DNA of 28,580 bases from an uncultured Collinsella sp. (GTDB taxonomy: Bacteria > Actinomycetota > Coriobacteriia > Coriobacteriales > Coriobacteriaceae): contig CABUKY010000010.1 of the NCBI GenBank assembly GCA_902492185.1, forward strand, positions 1-28,580. The letters run 5' to 3'. Below the pieces are notes generated by a model. The model was not told the DNA's origin. It saw nothing but the letters and a program-made list of their open reading frames with translations, and ran no database searches. Of the stretch, positions 15,546 through 22,979 are shown piece after piece. How positions within the stretch are numbered: position 1 is the first letter of the stretch; every line of letters begins with the position of its first letter. A program made the translations under genes and the position numbers.

Positions 15546-17249
15546 ATGAGCAATCCCTCGAACCGCGCTTCGATGCGCGGGCAACTCACGCTGCGCGGCG
15601 TCGTCATCGGCGTCCTTGGCTGCGTGATCATCACGGCAAGCTCGGCCTACACCGCCCTCAAGATGGGCGCACTCCCCTGGCCGATCGTCTTCGCTGCCGT
15701 CATCTCGCTGTTCTTCCTTAAGCTCATGGGCAACGCCAGCCTCAACGAGGCCAACGTCACCCACACCATCATGTCCGCAGGCGCCATGGTCGCCGGCGGT
15801 CTGGCGTTTACCATCCCGGGCGCCTGGATGCTGGGCTATGCCGACCAGATCAGCTGGCTCGACATGTTTATCGTGGCGCTCGCCGGCACCATCCTGGGCC
15901 TGCTGGCCACCGCGCTCATTCACCGTCACTTTATCGTAGACGCCGCGCTTGAGTTCCCCACCGGCAACGCCGCAGCTCAGACCCTGCGCGCGACCGAGGC
16001 TGGCGGCAAAACCGGCAAGCAGCTCTTTGGTTCCATGGCCATCGCCGGCATCTATAGCGTGCTGCGCGACGCCCTGGGCGTGGTGCCCAGCATGCTGTGC
16101 ACACTCAACATCCCCGGCGTGACCTTTGGCATCTACAACTCGCCCATGCTGCTCTCCGTCGGCTTCCTCGTGGGCTTCGCCCCCGTCGCCTTCTGGTTTG
16201 CCGGCGCGCTGCTGGGCAATTTTGGCATCATTGTAGGCGGCACCGCTGCCGGTCTGTTTGACGTTATGACCGCACAGGGCATTGTTAAGTCCCTGGGTAT
16301 GGGCCTCATGATGGGCTTTGGCGTCGCCGTCGTCCTCAAGGACATCCTGCCGCAGGTCGCCGGTATCGTCCGCGGCCTCGCCGCCGACAGCTCCACCGAC
16401 ACCGACGAGCAATCGCTCATCTCGGGCTCCCTTAAGCTCGACGCCGGTATCATCGGCCTGGGCGCTGCCGCCATCGCCGTGATCATCGCCATCGTGCTCG
16501 ACCTTGGCCCCGTTCCGGCCGTCATCGTGACGCTGTTCACCTTTGTCACCACCATCATGAGCGCGCAGAGCTGCGGCCAGACGGGCATCGACCCCATGGA
16601 GATCTTTGGCCTCATCGTTATGCTCATCGTGGCTGCCTTTGCACAGATCGCGCAGGTCAAACTGTTCTTTATCGCCGGCATCGTAGCCGTGGCGTGCGGC
16701 CTTGCGGGCGACGTCATGAACGACTTTAAGGCCGGCGCCGTGCTGGGCACCAACCCGCGTGCGCAGTGGATCGGCCAAGCCATCGGCGGCATCGTGGGCG
16801 CCCTGGTCGCCGCAGCCGTCATGGTCGCGCTCGTCACCGCCTATGGCCCGGACGCCTTTGGCCCCGACAAGAGCTTTGTTGCCGCACAGGCAAGCGTCGT
16901 CGCCACCATGGTCTCGGGCATCCCGAGCGTGCCGTGGTTCGTTGGCGGCTTTATCGCCGGCATCGTCATGTACTGGCTCGGCATTCCGGCCATGATGATC
17001 GGCCTGGGCGTGTACCTGCCGTTCTACATGTCACTCACGGCTTTCCTGGGCTCCTGCGTCAAACTCGCCTACGACAAGTGGTCCGCCCACCGCGACGCCA
17101 CCGCTGGTCTTTCGGACGAGGAGAGGGCTGCCAAGGACGCCGCCTTCCAGGAACAGGGTCTGGTCGTTGCCAGCGGCCTTCTCGGCGGCGAGTCCATCGT
17201 CGGCGTTATCCTGGCGTTTGTCTCCGTGGGTCTGAGCCTGCTGGGCTAA
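15546..17249 (+). CDS. OPT family oligopeptide transporter
   Basis: 567 residues, almost wholly hydrophobic, with about 14 or more membrane segments. It matches the OPT superfamily, which takes up oligopeptides or metal chelates by proton symport. Visible family marks are RGVVIGVLGCVIITASSAYTALKMG at the N-terminus, the NEANVTHTIMSAGAMVAGGLAFTIPG region, FPTGNAAAQTL, and NDFKAGAVLGTNPRAQWIGQ late in the protein. The substrate cannot be read off; peptide uptake would suit an amino-acid fermenter. The start at 15546 has AAAGGAG six bases upstream; longer in-frame starts lie in the intergenic region. A strong terminator follows. Long open frames on the opposite strand are composition shadows. 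Confidence 0.94.
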   Translation: MSNPSNRASMRGQLTLRGVVIGVLGCVIITASSAYTALKMGALPWPIVFAAVISLFFLKLMGNASLNEANVTHTIMSAGAMVAGGLAFTIPGAWMLGYADQISWLDMFIVALAGTILGLLATALIHRHFIVDAALEFPTGNAAAQTLRATEAGGKTGKQLFGSMAIAGIYSVLRDALGVVPSMLCTLNIPGVTFGIYNSPMLLSVGFLVGFAPVAFWFAGALLGNFGIIVGGTAAGLFDVMTAQGIVKSLGMGLMMGFGVAVVLKDILPQVAGIVRGLAADSSTDTDEQSLISGSLKLDAGIIGLGAAAIAVIIAIVLDLGPVPAVIVTLFTFVTTIMSAQSCGQTGIDPMEIFGLIVMLIVAAFAQIAQVKLFFIAGIVAVACGLAGDVMNDFKAGAVLGTNPRAQWIGQAIGGIVGALVAAAVMVALVTAYGPDAFGPDKSFVAAQASVVATMVSGIPSVPWFVGGFIAGIVMYWLGIPAMMIGLGVYLPFYMSLTAFLGSCVKLAYDKWSAHRDATAGLSDEERAAKDAAFQEQGLVVASGLLGGESIVGVILAFVSVGLSLLG

Positions 17250-17290
17250 GCTGAGCAGCTGCTCGACAGCAACCATATTGCCTACGATTT

Positions 17291-17330
17291 GCCCGGTCGG
17301 TAGCTTTCGCGGCCACCGACCGGGCTTTTT
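17291..17330 (+). terminator. Strong intrinsic terminator of the OPT gene
   Basis: A perfect 11-bp stem (GCCCGGTCGGT / ACCGACCGGGC, arms 17291-17301 and 17315-17325) is followed by TTTTT. Confidence 0.95.
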
Positions 17331-17348
17331 GATATCGAAACAAAGATA

Positions 17349-17381
17349 GGCCAGCGCGCTGCGTATGACAGCGCGCCGGCC
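17349..17381 (-). terminator. Terminator of the surface-protein gene
   Basis: A 13-bp stem with one mismatch (arms 17349-17361 and 17369-17381, AGCGCGCTG core) has a seven-base loop. On the minus strand it is followed by TATCTTTGTTT. It lies 69 bases after the surface-protein stop. Confidence 0.75.
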
Positions 17382-17449
17382 TTATCGTTTGGCTAACGAG
17401 ACGGTCCCGCTATGAATTGAAGTTCGTTGCAGAATCTACGCTCGAAACG

Positions 17450-20400
17450 CTACATCTGCTTGCGACGACGATCGCTCAGCGTCACACCAGCGGCCACGAG
17501 GGTGATACCGCCGATGACGAACACCTCGCCCGCAAGAGCGGAATTGTCGCCAGTCTGGGCGAGCGCAGCGTTCGCAGCCTTCTTCTTGGCGACAGGAGCC
17601 TTTGCAGCAGCCTGCGCAACCTGAGGCTTGGCCTGCGGCTCGGCCTTGGGATGATACTTGTCGTACTCGGCCTGCGCGGCAGCCAGGGCATCCTTGGCAT
17701 CGTCAAGCTCGGCAAGCGCGGCGGCATAGGCGTCGTTGGCGTCGGACAGCTTGGCATCGGCATCGCTCAGGGCAGCCTTGAGACCAGCGGCGGCATCGAC
17801 GGCAGCCTTATAGCGAGCGTAGGCAGCGTTCAGCTTGACCAGCTTCTCGTTGCCCGTCGTGCCCGCGGCAAGGGATGCCTTGTGGTCGACAGCCTCAAGA
17901 TCGGCCTTGAGTGCCTCATCGTTGGCAAGCTCGGCCTTGGCCTTGAAGATATCGAGGTTCGCATCGACGACGGCTTCGTTGGCGGCCTCGAGCTGCTTCT
18001 GGGCATCGGCGACACCGGCGACGGCAGCGTCATAGGCGGCCTTGGCGTCGTCGACCGCCTTCTGGGCACCGGCGAAGCGCTTGAAGGCCTTGTTTGCGGT
18101 GGCAAGCTCGTCCTCGGCGGCCTTGGCCTTCGCCTGTGCGTCGGACAGGGTCTGCGTCTTGGCGGCAACTGCCTGCTTGGCGCCCGAAAGAGCGGTCGCG
18201 GCGTGCACATCTGCGGCCTGAGCCTTGTCAACGCCAGCCTGGGCAGTGTCGTCGGCCTTCTTGGCATCGTCAAGCGTGCCCTGCTTGTTCGCAAGATCCG
18301 TCTTGGCGGCATCGCACTTGGCGGCAAGGTCCTTGACCGAAGCGGTAGCGTTGTCATACGCCTCTTTGGCCTGATCGGACTTTACCTTGGCAGCATCGCG
18401 GGCGCTGCGAGCCTTCGCCTTTTGAGCAGCGGCATCGGTTGCCTTTGCCTTGCCGTCAGCAAGCGTGACGTTTGCCTTATCGAGAGCTGCCTGGGCAGTA
18501 GCGGCCTCGCCCTTGGCGGCGTTGAGCTTGGTCTTGGGCGTCTTGACGTCGATACCCTTGAGTTTGGCTTCGGCGGCGGTGTAGGCGGACTTGGCGGCAG
18601 CAGTAGCGGACTGAGCCTTCTCGTACTCGCCCTTGGCGGTGTTCATGTTCACATCGGCTGCGGTGAAAGCGTCCTGGGCGGCATCCTGCCCGTTTACAGC
18701 TGCGAAGTAAGCTTCCCTAGTAGTTCCAAAGTTCTTCTGCGCCTCGGCGAGCTTGCCCTGAAGCTCCTTGAGTTGCGCCTTCTGCGCCTGCGTGCCGCCA
18801 GCGTTATAGGCGGAATCGATGTAGTCGTTCAGGAGCTTCTTGAACTCGGAGACAGTGAAATCAGCCTCACTGTCAAAAGAGCTGTAATCGAAGATTGTTA
18901 CCTCTGAATCGGTGTTCTTACCGCTACCGGTCGCGATGCCGATAGCCTTCGTGCCGGCATCGATGATGTTGAGATAGTGCCCGCACTCATGGTAGATGCT
19001 GCTGTAGTGCTGGTAGATATAGTAGGAATCATATCGATGGTTTCCAAGGTCACTATTCTTCTCGACGTACTTATCGAATGCCTCTTTTTCCTGAGTGTAG
19101 AGACCGGTATATGGCCAGCCAAGCGTATCCTCGGTCTCGCCGCCGGTATATGCGCCGCCGCCGCCGGCAAGATTTTCTCCATTGTCCCAGTAGCAGCCCG
19201 AGTGCCCCCAGATGTTCGATGAATATGATGCATTAAGGGCGGCTGCCGCAGTCATGCGGAGGCTGACGCTGAGCGCCGACTGACCGTTCGCCTTGCGGAG
19301 GTTGTTCTGGGTGTCGAGATATGTCAAGGCGTTGCGCATCTGCTCCAGGGAGAGCGGGTTGGTGTCGCGAGACATGTCATGATCGACGTACTGGTCATAC
19401 CATTCGGCCTTGTCAGCGGCACCGGTCAGCATCGATACGGCTTCCTGGGCGTTCTTTTTCTGTGTGGCTGTGAACTGGCTGCCGCCGATGATGTAGTTCA
19501 TGAAGCCGAATATGCCCTGGCTGATGACTTCCTGGTCAACGGTCATGTTCGACTTGAGGTCGGCAATCTGCTGCTCAAGAGCCTCAACCTGGGCATTAGC
19601 AGCGTCATAAGCCTTTTCCGCGGCGTTCGAAGCGGCGCAGGCTGCCTCCCACTCGCTGCGCTTCTGCTTGCGAACTTCGACAAGCTTATCGTACGCGGTC
19701 TTCTTGTCTGCTTCGGTCTGCTGCGCCTTCTCGTATGCGGCCTTGGCGGCGTCGCGCTCGCTGGCGGCGGCGTTGTACTCCTTGTTTGCCGCATCGTATG
19801 CAGACTGGGCAGATGCCACGGCAGCGTTGGCGGCGTTGGCCTTCTGCTGGGCGGCGTCGACGGTATTCTGGGCCGCCTGCAGGTTCGCCTGTGCGGTGGC
19901 GTCTGCAGTCGTCGCGGCTTCGAGCGCGGCCTGCGCGGTCTTGAGCTCACCAGCAGCAGCGTTCTTGGCGGCCTCAAGCGCACTCAGGTCGACACCCGTA
20001 CCCGAGACGGCAGCATCGAGCGCGGCCTGCGCCTGGTTGAACTTCTGCTGGGCGTTATCGCGCGCGGTGGTTGCGGCTGCGAGAGCAGCGGCAGTCTCCT
20101 GCTTCTTGGCCTGGGCAGTCGTCAAAGCTGCCTCGGTATTCTGCTTTTCCTGCTGGGCGCTGGCCTCGGTAGCCTTGGCCTGGTCCAGATTGGCCTGTGC
20201 AGTAGTAACGGCCTTATTGGCATCATCGAGCTTTGCCTGCGCGTCCTCGACGGCCTTCTTGGCGGCCTCGTACTCGTCCATACCCATGGCCTCGAGCTTG
20301 GCCTGCGCATCGTCGAGGGCCTTCTTGGCCTCATCCTGCTTTGCCTTGGCGTCCTTGAGCGCCTGGGTCTTATCCTCGACACTCTTGTTGGCCTGTTCAA

Positions 20401-20902
20401 GCTGATCGTTCAGGTCGCCCAGCTTCTTCTGCTGCTGCTCGGTCTTTTCGACGGCGGCTTTGAGCTCGTCAATCTTCTCCTGGAGCGCGGCGACTTCTGC
20501 TGCGTTCTGCTCGATTTCGTTGTCGCTCACAGCCTGCGAGGCCTGATTCTTTTGCTGCTGCGCCTGCTTTTGAGACTGGTCCGCCGCGTCGGCCTTCTTC
20601 TGGGCGGCATCGTAGGCGGCCTGAGCGTCCTTGAGCTGCTTTGCCGACTCCTCGGCCAGCTGGGCAGCCGTCTTTACGACCGCTTGGTTACCGGCGGCAA
20701 CGGTATTCTCTACAGAACTACCCCCCCCCTGAACAGAATCGCCGTTATCGGTTGACGGTGCAGCGATTGCCGCCAGCGGCGACATGAGCGGCTGAGCGAT
20801 GAGGCCCGCCGTCAAAACGGTTGCGACGGCGCGGTTGGCAACGCCCTTGACGTTGACGGCCTTGGCCCGAGGCTCAAAGTGTTGTGGACTGTAGTTTGCC
20901 AT
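17450..20902 (-). CDS. Coiled-coil surface protein with CAP domain and LAQTG sorting signal
   Basis: 1150 residues. A signal peptide (1 to about 48, ending LAAIAAPS) precedes a short Gly/Ser linker. Next come long Ala/Lys/Asp/Gln-rich coiled coils (about 75-445), a CAP/SCP-like domain (about 450-700), a second coiled coil (about 700-1085) and a Pro/Ala/Lys wall-spanning stretch. The CAP domain shows MTAAAALNASYSSNIWGHSG, GENLAGGG, GWPYTGLYTQEKEAFDKYV and ECGHYLNIIDAGTKAIGIA. The C-terminus has LAQTGD, a hydrophobic helix and RRRKQM, a sortase signal with Ala in place of Pro. It is probably wall-anchored and displayed as a rod carrying the CAP domain; its ligand is unknown. AAAGGGAG precedes ATG. 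A run of nine G at codons 57-60 makes expression potentially phase-variable. The CAP-coding part is visibly lower in G+C than the flanking coils. Confidence 0.92.
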   Translation of the reverse strand: MANYSPQHFEPRAKAVNVKGVANRAVATVLTAGLIAQPLMSPLAAIAAPSTDNGDSVQGGGSSVENTVAAGNQAVVKTAAQLAEESAKQLKDAQAAYDAAQKKADAADQSQKQAQQQKNQASQAVSDNEIEQNAAEVAALQEKIDELKAAVEKTEQQQKKLGDLNDQLEQANKSVEDKTQALKDAKAKQDEAKKALDDAQAKLEAMGMDEYEAAKKAVEDAQAKLDDANKAVTTAQANLDQAKATEASAQQEKQNTEAALTTAQAKKQETAAALAAATTARDNAQQKFNQAQAALDAAVSGTGVDLSALEAAKNAAAGELKTAQAALEAATTADATAQANLQAAQNTVDAAQQKANAANAAVASAQSAYDAANKEYNAAASERDAAKAAYEKAQQTEADKKTAYDKLVEVRKQKRSEWEAACAASNAAEKAYDAANAQVEALEQQIADLKSNMTVDQEVISQGIFGFMNYIIGGSQFTATQKKNAQEAVSMLTGAADKAEWYDQYVDHDMSRDTNPLSLEQMRNALTYLDTQNNLRKANGQSALSVSLRMTAAAALNASYSSNIWGHSGCYWDNGENLAGGGGAYTGGETEDTLGWPYTGLYTQEKEAFDKYVEKNSDLGNHRYDSYYIYQHYSSIYHECGHYLNIIDAGTKAIGIATGSGKNTDSEVTIFDYSSFDSEADFTVSEFKKLLNDYIDSAYNAGGTQAQKAQLKELQGKLAEAQKNFGTTREAYFAAVNGQDAAQDAFTAADVNMNTAKGEYEKAQSATAAAKSAYTAAEAKLKGIDVKTPKTKLNAAKGEAATAQAALDKANVTLADGKAKATDAAAQKAKARSARDAAKVKSDQAKEAYDNATASVKDLAAKCDAAKTDLANKQGTLDDAKKADDTAQAGVDKAQAADVHAATALSGAKQAVAAKTQTLSDAQAKAKAAEDELATANKAFKRFAGAQKAVDDAKAAYDAAVAGVADAQKQLEAANEAVVDANLDIFKAKAELANDEALKADLEAVDHKASLAAGTTGNEKLVKLNAAYARYKAAVDAAAGLKAALSDADAKLSDANDAYAAALAELDDAKDALAAAQAEYDKYHPKAEPQAKPQVAQAAAKAPVAKKKAANAALAQTGDNSALAGEVFVIGGITLVAAGVTLSDRRRKQM
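20721..20729 (-). repeat. G9 homopolymer in coding sequence, candidate phase-variation tract
   Basis: Nine C on the plus strand are nine G in the coding strand, read CAG GGG GGG GGT and encoding Gln-Gly-Gly-Gly just after the signal peptide. With eight G the frame reads GTA GTT CTG TAG; with ten G it reads GGG TAG. Either change stops translation within about six codons. Confidence 0.75.
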
Positions 20903-21210
20903 GGCTTTCTCCCTTTGACACGGATGTATCCATACGTATCAAACGGTAGCTGTCGATTTTTGAATTCTGTTGCGCAACATTGGCGACCAGCGTTTTTTTT
21001 TGAAATTCACGCTCTCGTGCTTCACAGTTTCGTCACATTTGAAGGAGCTGGTGCATCATATTCTCGCGGGATGGAATTGAGCCTGTGATTTGCATTTGCT
21101 CCCGCGTCATCCGCCCTATCGGATTCCGCATCCAACAGACACCTCGCCCGCCACGGTGTAGAGTTAGGACAACGGGCGCGTTGCGCGGACCGCGCTGGAA
21201 TGAGGTGAAC
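20903..21210. promoter_or_regulatory. Intergenic region between surface-protein and DUF389 genes
   Basis: This 308-base divergent spacer holds the surface-protein promoter on its left. On the minus strand a possible -35 TCGACA (20951-20956) with a TATGGA-like -10 lies about 30 bases before the ribosome binding site. Upstream of it are the palindrome at 20968 and a run of nine T (20993-21001). The right half, before the DUF389 gene, shows no clear promoter or structure. Confidence 0.35.
20968..20982. promoter_or_regulatory. Putative operator: second copy of TGTTGCGCAACATTG
   Basis: The 12-base palindrome 20968-20979 plus TTG is identical to 4822-4836. It lies 66 bases before the surface-protein ATG and about 12 bases upstream of the candidate -35 element, a typical activator position. 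Confidence 0.45.
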
Positions 21211-22350
21211 ATGGAACTCGATAGACAACAGCTCAAGCGACTGCGTGAACGCCATCATCGGCGCCATGGCATCCGCCCCGCCCATAGTGAAGCCATGGAA
21301 AACATCACCCGCTTCCTCAAGCGCGCATTCAACATTCGCGAGGGTCGCGCGCCCTATCACGTGATCCGCAAGCGTTTTGTAAACGGGGCACGCCTGACCG
21401 GCTCTCACCTGTGCATCCTCATCATTGCCATGTTAATCGCGAGCATCGGCCTCGATATCGACTCGGATATCGCCATCGTGGGCGCCATGCTCATCTGCCC
21501 GCTTATGGGATCGGTCCTTGCCATGGCATATGGCATCGCCACGCTCGACCGTGAGATTACCGTCGAAGCCATCGCCAGCCTTGCGCTGCAGATGGCCTTT
21601 TGCCTGGTCACGTCCACGTTGTACTTTAAGCTCTCGCCCCTTGGCACCACCACGGCCGCCATCATCGACAACTCGACACCCACCATATGGGACCTTGCCG
21701 TCGCGCTCGCGGGCGGCTTTGCAGGCGGGCTGGGCAACTCGCGCGACCAGGAACCCGCCACGCTCATCGCCGGCGTGGCCGTGGCGACCGCGCTCATGCC
21801 GCCCCTGTGCGCGGCGGGCTATGGCATCGCCATTGCAAGCGGGTCACTGTTCCTCTCGGCCCTCTACGAGTTTGGCATCAACGTCGTCTTTATCGCGCTG
21901 GCCGCCGAAGCCGTATTGCTTCTTTTGCGCGTGCCGCTCAAGCGCGACCTCAACGGCGACGGCATTGTGACCGCCGAGGAAAATGCCGAGGTCGACGAGC
22001 TGTCACGCAAAGTGCGCCGCCGCATCATCGTGGGCACGGTGATCTTTGCCATCCCCTGCATCGTTATGACCGCGGGGTCTATTGGCTCGGCGCAGGCCGG
22101 CGTGCAGGACGGCTACGGCGTCACCGAAACCACGCGCGAGCTTGCCGCGGTACTGCCAGGCTTTAAGGATTACACCGTCGCCGTCGAGACCTCGGCTACC
22201 GAAGGCGACGAGGAGGGCATCGTCGAGCGCGAGGTTGTCGCTCACGTGACGACAAGCAAGGCACTCGGGGCGCACGACCGCCGCGTCGCCCGCAAGCTCA
22301 TCGACCTCAACGTGCCTGAACTCGACCGCGTGGAGTTCGATGTGAAGTGA
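21211..22350 (+). CDS. DUF389 domain membrane protein with EF-hand-like loop
   Basis: 379 residues. A basic N-terminal stretch is followed by the DUF389 core with about six membrane helices: LCILIIAMLIASIGLDIDSD, then AIVGAMLICPLMGSVLAMAYG and later GVAVATALMPPLCAAGYGIA, which are diagnostic. The domain's function is not known. Between helices, residues 246-257 read DLNGDGIVTAEE, which fits the 12-residue EF-hand calcium loop (D1, N3, D5, G6, V8, E12). A soluble C-terminal domain of about 90 residues follows the last helix. The start at 21211 has GAGGTG just upstream; the longer open frame from 21085 has no ribosome binding site. It is divergent from the surface-protein gene. Confidence 0.9.
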   Translation: MELDRQQLKRLRERHHRRHGIRPAHSEAMENITRFLKRAFNIREGRAPYHVIRKRFVNGARLTGSHLCILIIAMLIASIGLDIDSDIAIVGAMLICPLMGSVLAMAYGIATLDREITVEAIASLALQMAFCLVTSTLYFKLSPLGTTTAAIIDNSTPTIWDLAVALAGGFAGGLGNSRDQEPATLIAGVAVATALMPPLCAAGYGIAIASGSLFLSALYEFGINVVFIALAAEAVLLLLRVPLKRDLNGDGIVTAEENAEVDELSRKVRRRIIVGTVIFAIPCIVMTAGSIGSAQAGVQDGYGVTETTRELAAVLPGFKDYTVAVETSATEGDEEGIVEREVVAHVTTSKALGAHDRRVARKLIDLNVPELDRVEFDVK

Positions 22351-22419
22351 TGCGGGACGCGAGGCGGGCCCGGCGCGAGCGCGCGCAGCCACGGGGCACA
22401 GACGCAGCCAAGCGCAGCG

Positions 22420-22899
22420 CTACAGCTCGTGCTTGTACACGCGGTAGATGAACTTCTCGGCTTCCATCTCGTAGGTGGCGATGGGCAACCCGTAGCGATC
22501 GTACTCGGCAAAGGTCTTGGCCATGCCCGAAGCCACGAGCATACTGTCCGAATTGCCGACGCGCTGCGCACTGCTCACATAGCCCGAGAACGGCACAGCG
22601 ATCTGGTCTTCGAGCTCGTAGGTGCACGCCGTCTCGTCCACCGTAAAGATGCGTCCAAACGAATGCGTGCCCTTGTTGTAGTCGGTCACCACCGCGGCGC
22701 CCAGCTGGCCCCAGTCGAACTTGGGATAGCTTTCGGCCGCACCAAAGTTGTTGTCGTACAGCAGCACCTGGTAGCGACCGGTCGTTGCCGTGTCAGAACT
22801 CGACAGATATGTCACGCTGTGCTGGCCCACGTTGAGCGAAAAATCGCCCTGGGCCTGCAGTAACTTGTCCTCAAAGTCCGAGCCGGCCCATTGCCACTC
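22420..22899 (-). pseudogene. 5'-truncated arylsulfotransferase (ASST) remnant
   Basis: The frame encodes what looks like the C-terminal part of an aryl-sulfate sulfotransferase. It shows WQWAGSDFEDKLL, NVGQHSVTYLSSS, YQVLLYDNNFGAAESYPKFDW, VPFSGYVSSAQRV, FAEYDRYGLPI and a closing EAEKFIYRVYK, as in gut-anaerobe ASSTs. Full-length members have roughly 500-600 residues; only about 160 remain. An in-frame TGA lies a few codons upstream of 22899, and the sequence beyond is a palindromic element and the end of the dehydrogenase gene. The only in-frame start candidate, GTG at 22830, has no ribosome binding site; an AAAGGAG at about 22902 precedes an out-of-frame ATG that stops after six codons. 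Decay by deletion of the 5' part is inferred. Confidence 0.7.
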
Positions 22900-22938
22900 C
22901 TTTCTATTTCTGGGTCCATCTTCTCACTGCTGGCGACC

Positions 22939-22979
22939 AAAAATGATCCGTTTTCCTCCGTCCCCGAGGGATCATTTTT
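22939..22979 (-). repeat. Palindromic element with GGGGAC loop, 3' of dehydrogenase gene
   Basis: A perfect 11-bp stem (AAAAATGATCC / GGATCATTTTT) encloses, on the minus strand, CTCGGGGACGGAGGAAAAC. The arm overlaps the dehydrogenase stop codon (22978-22980). The 3' arm ends in TTTTT, so this copy could also terminate transcription. The loop core matches the other three elements in GGGGAC. Confidence 0.8.

Noticed and set aside
15405..16778. 457-codon minus-strand frame opposite the OPT gene
   Set aside because: Composition of His, Gly, Asp and Ala repeats is that of a shadow of a GC-rich membrane gene; no ribosome binding site or domain.
17417..20755. Long Leu/Gly-rich plus-strand frames opposite the surface protein
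   Set aside because: Leu/Gly-rich composition is the mirror of Ala-rich coiled-coil codons; no start signals.
22351..22419. GC-rich stretch between the convergent DUF389 and ASST frames
   Set aside because: GCGCG runs can pair in several ways but there is no T-run or clear single hairpin, so no terminator is called.
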